From Beijerinckiaceae bacterium (GTDB taxonomy: Bacteria; Pseudomonadota; Alphaproteobacteria; Rhizobiales; Beijerinckiaceae), in NCBI GenBank assembly GCA_030684835.1, contig JAUXWZ010000072.1, positions 1-61,149 of the forward strand: a stretch of 61,149 nt of DNA, in the 5' to 3' direction. Positions 1 to 7,833 of the stretch are shown here, one piece after another; the stretch's first letter is position 1, and each line of letters starts with the position of its first letter. The notes beneath the pieces are model-generated. The model did not search any database and was not told where the DNA came from. It saw nothing but the letters and a program-made list of their open reading frames with translations. Position numbers and translations under genes: made by a program.

Positions 1-414
1 ATGGTCGTGCGCCGCGTCGAAGCCCTCGGCCTCTTCCTCGACACCGACGACGGCAAGAACCTGCTCGCGGGCTACAAGCGCGCGGCCAATATCGTGCGGG
101 CGGAGGAGAAGAAGGAAAAGGGCGCGGACTTTGGCGTCAGCTACGATCCGGGCGCGTTTGTCCTTGGCGAAGAAAAGAGTCTCGCCGCCACGCTTGAGGG
201 CGCAAAAGCCGAGGCCGCGAGCGCCGTTGTGCGCGAGGATTTCGCCGCTGCGATGACCGCGCTCTCGAAACTGCGCGCGCCCGTGGACGCCTTTTTCGAT
301 AAGGTGACCGTGAACGACGCCGACCCCGCCAAGCGGCGCAATCGCCTCGCGCTGCTTAACGCCTTGCGCGGCGCGGTCCACACCGTCGCCGACTTCTCGA
401 AAATCAGCGGCTAG
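1..414 (+). CDS. glyS: Glycyl-tRNA synthetase beta subunit, C-terminal part
   Basis: C-terminal 137 residues of the beta subunit of the alpha2beta2 glycyl-tRNA synthetase, which charges tRNA-Gly in the cytoplasm. The visible part is the anticodon-binding (DALR-type) end; the tail [19 protein letters not shown] and the LLNALR that follows are typical of the family's last helices. The frame is already open at the first base, so the ATG at position 1 is probably internal: whole beta subunits are about 700 residues. The gene is cut by the window edge. The alpha subunit gene (glyQ) would be expected upstream, outside the window. Confidence 0.93.
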   Translation: MVVRRVEALGLFLDTDDGKNLLAGYKRAANIVRAEEKKEKGADFGVSYDPGAFVLGEEKSLAATLEGAKAEAASAVVREDFAAAMTALSKLRAPVDAFFDKVTVNDADPAKRRNRLALLNALRGAVHTVADFSKISG

Positions 415-730
415 CAGCAAGCGGAAGCTTGGCGAAATACGAGGACATTTGGGGCCAAAATGCTCTCGTGGAAATACGGCTCTGGAAATCCGTAGAACTG
501 CGAAACATGGCCTTTGCAGGCTTCATTTACCGACTTAACAGGCAAATTTCGCCGCTGAACCTTGATCTTGCCCCCACTTTCCCTTATAACGTCGCCATCG
601 AACTTTGGACGACCTGGCTGCTTCGCCTTTCTAAGATCGGCGCACGACTGTTTCTACCAAAACTCGACTACCCCGGGTCCGCGCGTACGCGCGCGCGCAC
701 CCATGCGCAAATCTAAAGAAGGATATTCCC
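415..730. other. Intergenic region holding the cold-shock gene promoter and leader
   Basis: 316 bases between glyS and the cold-shock gene. The first 150 bases show nothing I recognise. A sigma-70-like promoter follows at 562-590, and the remaining 140 bases would be an untranslated leader, long as is usual for cspA-type genes. Positions 679-700 are an alternating purine/pyrimidine run of CG and CA steps that could fold strongly in RNA. A 95-codon open frame crosses the region, but it has no family resemblance and runs through the promoter, so I do not call it. Confidence 0.5.
562..590 (+). promoter_or_regulatory. Sigma-70-type promoter of the cold-shock gene
   Basis: TTGATC at 562-567 and TATAAC at 585-590 are separated by exactly 17 bases, close to the housekeeping consensus TTGACA-17-TATAAT. 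Transcription would start near 597, leaving a leader of about 134 bases before the ATG at 731. Seen in sequence; promoter activity is inferred. Confidence 0.6.
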
Positions 731-940
731 ATGGCTACGGGAACTGTGAAGTGGTTCAATAGTGAGAAAGGTTACGGCTTCATTCAGCCGGATCAGGGCG
801 GCAAGGACGTGTTCGTTCACATCTCCGCTGTCGAGCGCGCTGGCATGCGCACTCTGAACGAAGGCCAGAAGGTCTCGTTCGAACTCGAGACGGATCGCCG
901 CTCGGGCAAGGAATCGGCAGGCAACCTCCAGGCCGCGTAA
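731..940 (+). CDS. cspA: Cold-shock protein (CspA family)
   Basis: 69-residue single cold-shock domain, a five-stranded OB-fold that binds single-stranded RNA and DNA and melts RNA structure. Both nucleic-acid motifs are present: RNP1 as KGYGFI and RNP2 as VFVHIS. The N-terminus [10 protein letters not shown] and the length are normal for the family. Start chosen at ATG 731 behind AAGGA 10 bases upstream. It is a single-gene unit with its own promoter (562-590), a long leader and a terminator (967-1001). The long leader suggests post-transcriptional cold control as in cspA genes, but this is inference, and which Csp paralogue it is cannot be decided here. Confidence 0.95.
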   Translation: MATGTVKWFNSEKGYGFIQPDQGGKDVFVHISAVERAGMRTLNEGQKVSFELETDRRSGKESAGNLQAA

Positions 941-966
941 TAAATCACTGTCTATCAAGACAGCGA

Positions 967-1001
967 CCCCTTCGCGCCCTGCGCGGAGGGGTTTTTCTTT
1001 T
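967..1001 (+). terminator. Rho-independent terminator after the cold-shock gene
   Basis: A 10-base-pair stem (CCCCTTCGCG with CGCGGAGGGG, one G-U pair) around a short CCTG loop, followed by TTTTTCTTTT. It lies 27 bases after the csp stop and just before the end of the protease gene on the opposite strand. Confidence 0.85.
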
Positions 1002-1019
1002 GGGGCGCAGCCTGGCTCT

Positions 1020-2117
1020 CTAGCGCTCGCGGATATCGACCACGTCGAGATCGATCTCGAGGGTGCGCGAACCGCGCATGACGCCGATCCGCACGCTTTT
1101 TCCAACGCCTACGTCCTGCAGCACGCGCGCAAGCTCGGCAAGGCGGCGCACGGGTTTTCCGTTCGCGGAAACAATCACGTCGCCCAGAACCCCGGTGCGC
1201 TGATCGACGCCCCGCAGCCCCGCGCGCGCAGCGGGCGAGCCCTCCACCGTGCTCATCACCACCAGACCATCTATGCCCATCTGCGCGGTGACGCCCTCGT
1301 GGCCAACGAGCACGCCGATGCCGGGCGTTGGCACAGAGCCGCGCTTGATGAGCTGCGGCACAACCCGGTTGACCACATCCACCGGAATCGCAAACCCAAT
1401 ACCGGCCGAAGCGCCGGAGGGCGAATAGATCGCCGTGTTCACGCCAATCAGCCGGCCGCTGGAATCCAGCAAGGGCCCGCCGGAATTGCCCGGATTGATG
1501 GCCGCGTCGGTCTGGATCACGTCCGACAATTCGCCGCCGTCGTCCGTGGGGAGACGGCGCTGCAGCGCGCTGATGACGCCGGTCGTGAGCGTCTGATCGA
1601 GTCCGAAAGGATTGCCGATGGCGAACACCGACTGGCCAACCTTGAGGTCAGCCGACGCGCCAATGGCGAGCGGGGGCGGCGGCGCGGATATCCGGCCGAG
1701 CCGCAGCACAGCCAGATCATAGGCCGCCGCGCGGCCGACCAGCGTCGCCGAGACGGTTTCGCCGCTAGCAAGCCGCACCTGATAGGATGATGCGCCCGAG
1801 ACAACGTGGTTGTTGGTCACGATGTGACCGGCGACGTCCCACAGGAAACCGGTGCCGGACTGGCGCTGCTGTTCGTCCGAGCCAAATCGCTGGCGCAGGC
1901 CCGACATGCGCGGTTGCGCATAGACATGCACGACCGAGGGCGATGTCCTGCTGAACAGCTCGATCGTGTGCTGTTCGGTGGCCGACAATCCCACGGACGG
2001 CGCAATGACGCGCGGCTCGGTCGCGGAATACATGAGGCGGGCGACGTAGGGTTCTGCCACAAAGAAAGCGAGCAGCAAAAGCGCCCCCGCCATGATCCAG
2101 CCGCCAAACCTGCCCAT
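1020..2117 (-). CDS. Membrane-anchored trypsin-like serine protease with PDZ domain (DegS/HtrA type)
   Basis: 365-residue periplasmic protease. A single N-terminal membrane helix (residues 8-20, MAGALLLLAFFV) is followed by the trypsin-like domain with the full triad: His104 in TNNHVV, Asp134 in AYDLAV and Ser212 in NPGNSGGP. One PDZ domain occupies roughly residues 262-360. One membrane anchor plus one PDZ resembles DegS more than DegP, which is secreted and has two PDZ domains. DegS-type enzymes sense misfolded envelope proteins. It lies 62 bases downstream of the uracil-DNA glycosylase gene on the same strand, possibly co-transcribed. Substrate unknown. Confidence 0.9.
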   Translation of the reverse strand: MGRFGGWIMAGALLLLAFFVAEPYVARLMYSATEPRVIAPSVGLSATEQHTIELFSRTSPSVVHVYAQPRMSGLRQRFGSDEQQRQSGTGFLWDVAGHIVTNNHVVSGASSYQVRLASGETVSATLVGRAAAYDLAVLRLGRISAPPPPLAIGASADLKVGQSVFAIGNPFGLDQTLTTGVISALQRRLPTDDGGELSDVIQTDAAINPGNSGGPLLDSSGRLIGVNTAIYSPSGASAGIGFAIPVDVVNRVVPQLIKRGSVPTPGIGVLVGHEGVTAQMGIDGLVVMSTVEGSPAARAGLRGVDQRTGVLGDVIVSANGKPVRRLAELARVLQDVGVGKSVRIGVMRGSRTLEIDLDVVDIRER

Positions 2118-2179
2118 GCCGCGCTCCGCTCAAGTCGTTCAGCACAAATAGGGGCCAAAATCGATTGGCGCCAGCGCCG

Positions 2180-3058
2180 CTATTGTGGCTCGATCACCTT
2201 CCTGAACGCGCGCAGGTCGGTCCATGCGTATTTCTTGTTGGCCGGCTGTTTGAGAAGATAGGTGGGATGCAACATCGCGAAGGCGCGGATATTGCGCGGC
2301 TCGCGGTCCCCGCCAAGCTCATATTCGTAGGCGCGGGCGCGCGCGCGGCCAATCCCGTCCTTGGCGCCAAGCAGCGCCTGCACAGCGCCAGCGCCGAGGC
2401 AGACGAGATAATCGGGTGCAACGAGTTCGATTTGCCGCCGCGAGAATGGCAGACAGATCGCCGTCTCGTGGGGGGTGAGCGCGCGATTGCCGGGCGGGCG
2501 CCACGGCGCCACGTTGGCGAGATAGACCTTCCCCCGGTCTAACCCGATAGAGGCGAGCATCAGGTCGAGCAATCCGCCCATGCGCCCGCAGAACGGCTTG
2601 CCTTCGCGGTCATCGTCCTCGCCGGGGATGTCGCCCACCAGCATGATGCGCGCCTGCGGATCGCCATCGGAAAACACCAGCCGCGACGCCGTGCGCTTGA
2701 GGGCGCAACCGTCGAACGCCTCCAGCGCAGCGCGCAATTCATCCAGCGTGGCCGCGGCGCCGGCAGCTTCCTGCGCGGCGCGAACCACATCCTCCGCACT
2801 GGCGGAGAGCGCTTTCTGGATGGGATCGCGCATTGGCGCGGGCGCCAAAGCGACCTTGCGCGCGGGCTCGCCCAAGGCTGCGCGCGCTGGCTGAGAAGCC
2901 ATTTCGCGAGGCGTTTCGCGCGGCTTTGCCGCTTCCGCAGCAAACTCGGCGAACCGGTCGTGGGGCTGATCGTCCACCGCGATCTCGACTCCCATCGCCT
3001 CGTACCAGCGCAGCAGCGCGTCGAGTTCTGGGTGCGTCATCTGCCCGGCGTCCATCAT
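2180..3058 (-). CDS. Uracil-DNA glycosylase, family-4-like, with incomplete Fe-S ligand set
   Basis: 292-residue DNA repair enzyme expected to cut uracil from DNA. The first ~110 residues are a low-complexity Ala/Arg/Pro extension; the UDG fold follows. Motif A reads VGDIPGEDDD at 141-150 (usual form GEAPGxxED), then KPFCGRMGGLLD, NVAPWRPPGNR and motif B MLHPTYLL at 262-269. Family-4 enzymes carry a [4Fe-4S] cluster on four cysteines. Here Cys118 and Cys202 match two ligands, but the other two positions are Lys121 and Trp186, so the cluster may be absent. A Trp at that position is, as I recall, common in alphaproteobacterial homologues. Divergent from the ETF-QO gene. Confidence 0.85.
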   Translation of the reverse strand: MMDAGQMTHPELDALLRWYEAMGVEIAVDDQPHDRFAEFAAEAAKPRETPREMASQPARAALGEPARKVALAPAPMRDPIQKALSASAEDVVRAAQEAAGAAATLDELRAALEAFDGCALKRTASRLVFSDGDPQARIMLVGDIPGEDDDREGKPFCGRMGGLLDLMLASIGLDRGKVYLANVAPWRPPGNRALTPHETAICLPFSRRQIELVAPDYLVCLGAGAVQALLGAKDGIGRARARAYEYELGGDREPRNIRAFAMLHPTYLLKQPANKKYAWTDLRAFRKVIEPQ

Positions 3059-3161
3059 GGCCCCATTCTAGAGGGGAGAGGCCATCGCCGAAAGGCGGCG
3101 TTTGCCCCTCCACCGGAATAGTTTAATCAGCGGCGACAGAAGTGCAGCCACTGGGAACATC

Positions 3162-4838
3162 ATGGTCGACCTAACCGATCTGCCCGAACGCGAAGGCATG
3201 GACTACGACGTCGTCGTTGTGGGCGCGGGGCCGGCGGGCCTTGCCGCCGCAATCCGGCTCAAACAGGTTGCGCCGGACGCCACCGTCGTGGTGGTCGAGA
3301 AGGGCTCGGAGGTGGGCGCGCACATCCTCTCGGGCGCGGTCATCGACCCCAAGGGGCTTGACCGGCTTTTGCCGGAATGGCGCGAGGACGCCGACCGGCC
3401 GCTCAAGACGCCCGTGACAGCAGACCGCTTCTACTGGCTCGGGCCAGCGGGCGGCGCACGGCTGCCCAATATGCTGATGCCGCCGCTGATGAGCAACCAC
3501 GGCAATTTCGTCGGCTCGCTCGCCAATGTCTGCCGCTATCTCGGCGCCAAGGCAGAAGCGCTGGGCGTTGAAATCTATCCCGGCTTTGCGGCGTCCGAAC
3601 TGCTCTACGACGACAAGGGCGCCGTGCGCGGCATCGCAACTGGCGACATGGGCGTGTCGCGCGAGGGCGCGCCAAAGGACGCCTTTACGCGCGGCATGGA
3701 ATTGCGCGGCAAATACACGCTGCTCGCGGAAGGCGCGCGCGGATCACTGTCCAAGCAGGCGATTGCGCGCTTCGCGCTCGACAAGGATCGCGAGCCGCAA
3801 AAGTATGGCATTGGCTTGAAGGAACTCTGGCAGATCGAGCCGGGCAAACATCGCCCTGGCCTTGTGCAACATTCGTTCGGCTGGCCTCTGGACAACAGCA
3901 CGGGCGGCGGCTCGTTCTTGTACCATCTTGAAGATGGCCTAGTGTCCGTTGGTTTCGTTGTGCATCTCAACTACGAAAATCCGACGCTGTCGCCGTTCGA
4001 TGAATTTCAGCGCTTCAAGACGCATCCGATGATTGCGCCGACGCTGGAAGGCGGCAAGCGCATATCGTATGGCGCCCGCGCGATCACCGAGGGCGGCTAC
4101 CAGAGCGTGCCCAAACTCGTTTTCCCCGGCGGCGCGCTGATTGGTTGCTCGGCGGGCTTCGTCAACGTGCCGCGCATCAAGGGATCGCACAACGCAATTC
4201 TCTCCGGCATGCTTGCGGCTGAAAGCATCGCAAAAGCGCTTGAAGCAGGACGCGCCAGCGACGAGCTCACGGACTACGAAGACAGCTGGCGCGACGGCGA
4301 CATCGGCGCTGACCTCAAGCCCGTGCGCAACGTCAAGCCGCTATGGTCGCGGTTCGGCACGCTGGCCGGTATCGCGCTGGGCGGGCTCGACATGTGGACA
4401 CACTCGCTGGCGGGCTTCTCCTTCTTTGGCACCCAGCGCCACGGCAAGCGCGATTGCGACACGCTAAAGCCGCTCTCGCAGGTGAAACCGAAGATCTATC
4501 CAAAGCCTGATGGCAAGCTGTCGTTCGACAGGCTGTCCTCTGTGTTCATTTCAAACACGAACCACGAAGAAGACCAGCCGGTTCACCTGAAGCTCGCCGA
4601 CCCCACCCTGCCCGTGCGCGAGAACCTGCCGATGTATGGCGAGCCCGCGCGGCTCTATTGCCCGGCGGGCGTGTATGAAATCGTTTACGCGGATGACGCG
4701 ACGAAGAGCGATCCGCGCTTTGTCATCAACGCGCAGAATTGCGTGCATTGCAAAACATGCGACATCAAGGACCCGGCGCAGAATATCACGTGGGTTCCGC
4801 CCGAAGGGGCTGGCGGGCCTAATTACCCCAACATGTGA
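3162..4838 (+). CDS. Electron transfer flavoprotein-ubiquinone oxidoreductase
   Basis: 558-residue peripheral membrane flavoprotein that passes electrons from reduced ETF (fatty-acid and amino-acid oxidation) to ubiquinone. The FAD-binding Rossmann motif GAGPAG is at residues 21-26. The C-terminal domain has the four-cysteine [4Fe-4S] site: one Cys in LYCPAGVYE and three in QNCVHCKTCDIKDP. The family's usual ending EGAGGPNYPNM is present. Start chosen at ATG 3162 because the conserved N-terminus DYDVVVVGAG follows directly; an in-frame start 60 bases upstream is less likely. etfAB are not in the window. Its 3' end faces azlD with 15 bases between. Confidence 0.95.
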   Translation: MVDLTDLPEREGMDYDVVVVGAGPAGLAAAIRLKQVAPDATVVVVEKGSEVGAHILSGAVIDPKGLDRLLPEWREDADRPLKTPVTADRFYWLGPAGGARLPNMLMPPLMSNHGNFVGSLANVCRYLGAKAEALGVEIYPGFAASELLYDDKGAVRGIATGDMGVSREGAPKDAFTRGMELRGKYTLLAEGARGSLSKQAIARFALDKDREPQKYGIGLKELWQIEPGKHRPGLVQHSFGWPLDNSTGGGSFLYHLEDGLVSVGFVVHLNYENPTLSPFDEFQRFKTHPMIAPTLEGGKRISYGARAITEGGYQSVPKLVFPGGALIGCSAGFVNVPRIKGSHNAILSGMLAAESIAKALEAGRASDELTDYEDSWRDGDIGADLKPVRNVKPLWSRFGTLAGIALGGLDMWTHSLAGFSFFGTQRHGKRDCDTLKPLSQVKPKIYPKPDGKLSFDRLSSVFISNTNHEEDQPVHLKLADPTLPVRENLPMYGEPARLYCPAGVYEIVYADDATKSDPRFVINAQNCVHCKTCDIKDPAQNITWVPPEGAGGPNYPNM

Positions 4839-4853
4839 GCGCGACGCGCGGGC

Positions 4854-5165
4854 TCACAAACCCGCGCTGCGTATCAACGTCGCCGCGCCGATGCCGCCGA
4901 GCAACGCAAGCAATTCACTGCGCGTGAGAAACATGATGGCCGCGACAATGGGCGTCGCGATCAATCCCGCGGGACCGCCCTTGATGGCGAGCGGCACAAT
5001 GGTCGCGGCAAAGAGCGCGAGAGGCAACGCCTCCAGTGCGCGACGCAGACGCGGTCTCAACGCAAAACGTCCCACGATCCAATAGCCGGACATGCGCAAC
5101 AGCAGGGTCACCGCGGCCATGGCGAAGATCGCCGTGTAACTTGTAATTTCAAAGCCCGCATTCAT
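4854..5165 (-). CDS. azlD: AzlD-type branched-chain amino-acid exporter, small subunit
   Basis: 103-residue membrane protein with about four hydrophobic segments, the AzlD/YgaH small partner of an AzlCD exporter of branched-chain amino acids or related compounds. Its ATG (5163-5165) overlaps the azlC stop as ATGA, so the two are translationally coupled, as usual for this pair. A longer frame extends upstream but lies inside azlC and is not coding. The family call rests on size, hydrophobic pattern and pairing with azlC. Confidence 0.85.
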   Translation of the reverse strand: MNAGFEITSYTAIFAMAAVTLLLRMSGYWIVGRFALRPRLRRALEALPLALFAATIVPLAIKGGPAGLIATPIVAAIMFLTRSELLALLGGIGAATLIRSAGL

Positions 5166-5866
5166 GTGCGCGGCCCCACGAGCGCGGCGGCCAGAGCCCC
5201 TGAGACCGCCCCGATCGCGATGAACCAATAGCCGTCCAAGAGAAGCATCACCGCGACTCCAACGAGCGCGCCGACGATGGCGGGCAGAAAGTCGCGCGAG
5301 CGCGACAGGATCGGCGTCAAGATGGCGGCGAAGGTGAACGCGATGAAGAGATCGAGTCCATATGCGCGCGGGTCGCTGATCAGAGATCCGATGAAATAGC
5401 CGGGCGTGGAGGCGACCAGCCACGTGAACCACAGGAAAAACGACGCGCCTGCAATAAAGCCAAAATCGCGACCGCCTTCGGCGTTGTAGCGAATGGACGC
5501 CGCCCAGGCGGGATCAGTCAGGACGCCAAGGACCGGATACACAAAGCCCGCGGGCACAGGCGCCAGCCACGGTCGCAGCGATGCGCCAGAGAGAACGAAT
5601 CGCAAGTTGACCATGAGCGCGACGCCCGAAACGGCGGCGATGTGAAACCACGTCCAGTCGTTCGTCCACAATTGCAGAGCGACCATCTGCGCGGAGGCGG
5701 CGCAGACGAGCGCATTCATCATCACGGCTTCCGTAAACGTAAGCCCCTTCTGCGCGGCGAATGCGCCCACCGCCGCACCCATGATGAAGTAACCGGGCAC
5801 ATAGGGCAGGCACATGCGCACGCCCTGCCGCACGCCTGCCATCGTTATGGGAATATGACTTGTCAT
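5162..5866 (-). CDS. azlC: AzlC-type branched-chain amino-acid exporter, large subunit
   Basis: 234-residue inner-membrane protein of the AzlC/YgaZ family, which with AzlD exports branched-chain amino acids. The N-terminal GVRQGVRMCLPYVPGYFIMGAA and the segment SAQMVALQLW match the family pattern; five or more membrane segments are visible. Promoter would lie in the 35-55 base gap shared with the divergent phosphopantetheinyl transferase gene. Substrate is inferred from the family. No Lrp-like regulator gene is adjacent. Confidence 0.9.
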   Translation of the reverse strand: MTSHIPITMAGVRQGVRMCLPYVPGYFIMGAAVGAFAAQKGLTFTEAVMMNALVCAASAQMVALQLWTNDWTWFHIAAVSGVALMVNLRFVLSGASLRPWLAPVPAGFVYPVLGVLTDPAWAASIRYNAEGGRDFGFIAGASFFLWFTWLVASTPGYFIGSLISDPRAYGLDLFIAFTFAAILTPILSRSRDFLPAIVGALVGVAVMLLLDGYWFIAIGAVSGALAAALVGPRT

Positions 5867-5922
5867 GCGCTATGCCCTGCTTAAGCATGCTATAGCAGGG
5901 TGTGAAGTTCGGGAACACGCGC

Positions 5923-6627
5923 ATGGCCAAAGCGCTCACTATCGAATGGCTCGACGCCGCCGCAGCGAGCAGGGTCGAACCCGCGCGCCCGCCGTTCGCA
6001 CGCGTTCTAATTTGCAACTTGCATGATCCGGCGCTGGCGACGTTGCGGTCAGTCGCGCCCAACGCGGGCGATCTCGCAGATGCGCATTACCCCGGCGCCA
6101 GCGGACGCTCCCATTTCATCGAGCGGCGTGTCGTGCTGCGCGCCTTTGCCGCACGATGTGCGGGCGCGGACCCGGACGCCATTCGCATTAATTACGACGA
6201 ACATGGCGCGCCGCGCGTGGACGGCGTCGATCTGTTCGTATCCGTTTCCAGCCGGGGCGGACGGGTCGCTTTGGCGGTGGCGTCCTCGCCGGTCGGCGTC
6301 GATCTAGAACCGGTTGAAGTCGCCGGCCCGGTGATTGAAGACGTTCTGGGCAAGCGCGAGCGCCAGGTTCTCGAGCGTTTATCCACCGACGCCCGCACGC
6401 GCGCTTTTGTGCAGATCTGGACGGCCAAGGAAGCGTATCTGAAGGCCATCGGGCGCGGGTTCAAACGCGACCCAACGCTTGTAAACATCAACGTGCGCGA
6501 GAACATGTTCACCGTGGAGGACACGGGCTTTCCAGCCGAGCTTGCGGCAGGCGCGTATATGACTTTGGCGGAGGAAATCGTCGCCTGCGCGGTCCTACCG
6601 CCACGCGTTGCTGGAACAACGTTCTAA
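5923..6627 (+). CDS. 4'-phosphopantetheinyl transferase, Sfp type
   Basis: 234-residue enzyme that moves phosphopantetheine from CoA to a serine of a carrier protein. Both signature blocks are present: VGVDLEPVE (Mg-binding Asp and Glu) and WTAKEAYLKAIGRG (WxxKEA). The length fits the Sfp/Gsp type rather than AcpS, which is about 120 residues. Start taken at ATG 5923; a GTG at 5902 in the same frame would add seven residues. Divergent from azlC. No carrier-protein, PKS or NRPS gene is in the window, so the partner is unknown. It is followed within 45 bases by the topoisomerase gene on the same strand. Confidence 0.88.
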   Translation: MAKALTIEWLDAAAASRVEPARPPFARVLICNLHDPALATLRSVAPNAGDLADAHYPGASGRSHFIERRVVLRAFAARCAGADPDAIRINYDEHGAPRVDGVDLFVSVSSRGGRVALAVASSPVGVDLEPVEVAGPVIEDVLGKRERQVLERLSTDARTRAFVQIWTAKEAYLKAIGRGFKRDPTLVNINVRENMFTVEDTGFPAELAAGAYMTLAEEIVACAVLPPRVAGTTF

Positions 6628-6671
6628 CCGCCACGTTGTCGCGCCACACAGCGTTGAACACTGGCGCGAAA

Positions 6672-7829
6672 ATGGACAAAGGGTCGGAATCACCTGCCGA
6701 ACTGAACGAAGCCGAAGAGCAGGCTCAGGACGCAGCCGTGCGGGCGGGACTTCGTTATGTGAGTGACGACGAACCGGGGATCATGCGCAAGCGCAAGGGC
6801 AAGGGCTTTGTCTTTCTGGATGCGCGCGGCAAACAGGTGAAGGACGCCGCAACGCTCGATCGCATCCGCAAGCTCGCGGTGCCGCCGGCCTATGAGAATG
6901 TGTGGATCTGCGCCGACGCGGACGGCCACATTCAGGCGACCGGTCGCGACGCGCGCGGGCGCAAGCAGTATCGGTATCATGCACGCTGGGGCGAAGTTCG
7001 AGACGCCAACAAGTATGAGCGCATGATCGCCTTCGGCTCGATGCTGCCGCGCCTGCGCCGCAACATTGCGGCGCACATGCAGCGCAAGGGGCTGGGGCGG
7101 CGCAAGGTGCTGGCGACCGTAGTTCATCTACTCGACACCACGCTCATCCGCATCGGCAACGCTGACTATGCGCGCGCCAACGACAGCTATGGCCTCACGA
7201 CGTTGCGCAACAAGCACGTCGCCATCTCGTCAAGCGAACTGCGCTTCGACTTCAAGGGCAAAAGCGGCAAGATGTGGAAGCTGAAAGTGCGCGACCGCCG
7301 CATCGCGCGCATCGTGCGGCAAGTGCAAGAATTGCCGGGCCAGCAACTCTTCCAATACATCGATCGGGACGGCGTTATGCGCGGCGTCACGTCCAGCGAT
7401 GTCAACGAGTACCTGCGCGAGATCGCCAACGAGCCCATTTCCGCGAAGGATTTTCGCACATGGGCGGGTACTGTGCTCGCCGCCATGGAGCTTGGCGAGC
7501 GTGACGCGTTCACCAGCGCCACGGCTGCGAAAAAGAACGTGCGCGACGCAATCGCGCGTGTCGCCGCCCGGCTCGGGAATACGCCGACGATTTGCCGCAA
7601 GTGCTACGTTCATCCGCAGGTGCTTGATTCATATTTTGCGGGCGAACTTGCACAAGGCCTGCGGCGAAAAGGCCGCGCGCCTGCAAAACTTGAACCTGAG
7701 GAAGCAGCGGTTCTTGCATTCCTGCGGTGCAGTCTTGCGGAGACCGCAAAAGGTCCAAAGCCAAAACGCGTCAAGCGCGCGCCGCCCTCGCTGCGTGAGC
7801 AGATCAGTAATAGTCTTGCGAGCGCTTGA
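6672..7829 (+). CDS. DNA topoisomerase IB (bacterial/poxvirus type)
   Basis: 385-residue enzyme that relaxes supercoils by nicking one strand through a 3'-phosphotyrosine. The nucleophile is Tyr312 in CRKCYVHPQV. The conserved LLDTTLIRIGNADYA block and KDFRTWAGT (with an active-site Arg) are also present. Bacterial TopIB is a minor, scattered family alongside topoisomerase I and gyrase. Start chosen at ATG 6672; a TTG 36 bases upstream is open in frame but unsupported. The gene ends four bases from mutL, which runs the other way. Confidence 0.92.
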   Translation: MDKGSESPAELNEAEEQAQDAAVRAGLRYVSDDEPGIMRKRKGKGFVFLDARGKQVKDAATLDRIRKLAVPPAYENVWICADADGHIQATGRDARGRKQYRYHARWGEVRDANKYERMIAFGSMLPRLRRNIAAHMQRKGLGRRKVLATVVHLLDTTLIRIGNADYARANDSYGLTTLRNKHVAISSSELRFDFKGKSGKMWKLKVRDRRIARIVRQVQELPGQQLFQYIDRDGVMRGVTSSDVNEYLREIANEPISAKDFRTWAGTVLAAMELGERDAFTSATAAKKNVRDAIARVAARLGNTPTICRKCYVHPQVLDSYFAGELAQGLRRKGRAPAKLEPEEAAVLAFLRCSLAETAKGPKPKRVKRAPPSLREQISNSLASA

Positions 7830-7833
7830 GAAA

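Noticed and set aside
429-716. 95-codon frame between glyS and the cold-shock gene
   Set aside because: No family likeness, no good ribosome site, and it runs through a near-consensus promoter.
4846-4867. GCGCGGG / CCCGCGC hairpin between etf-QO and azlD
   Set aside because: No T run on either strand and it overlaps the end of azlD; could be chance in GC-rich DNA.
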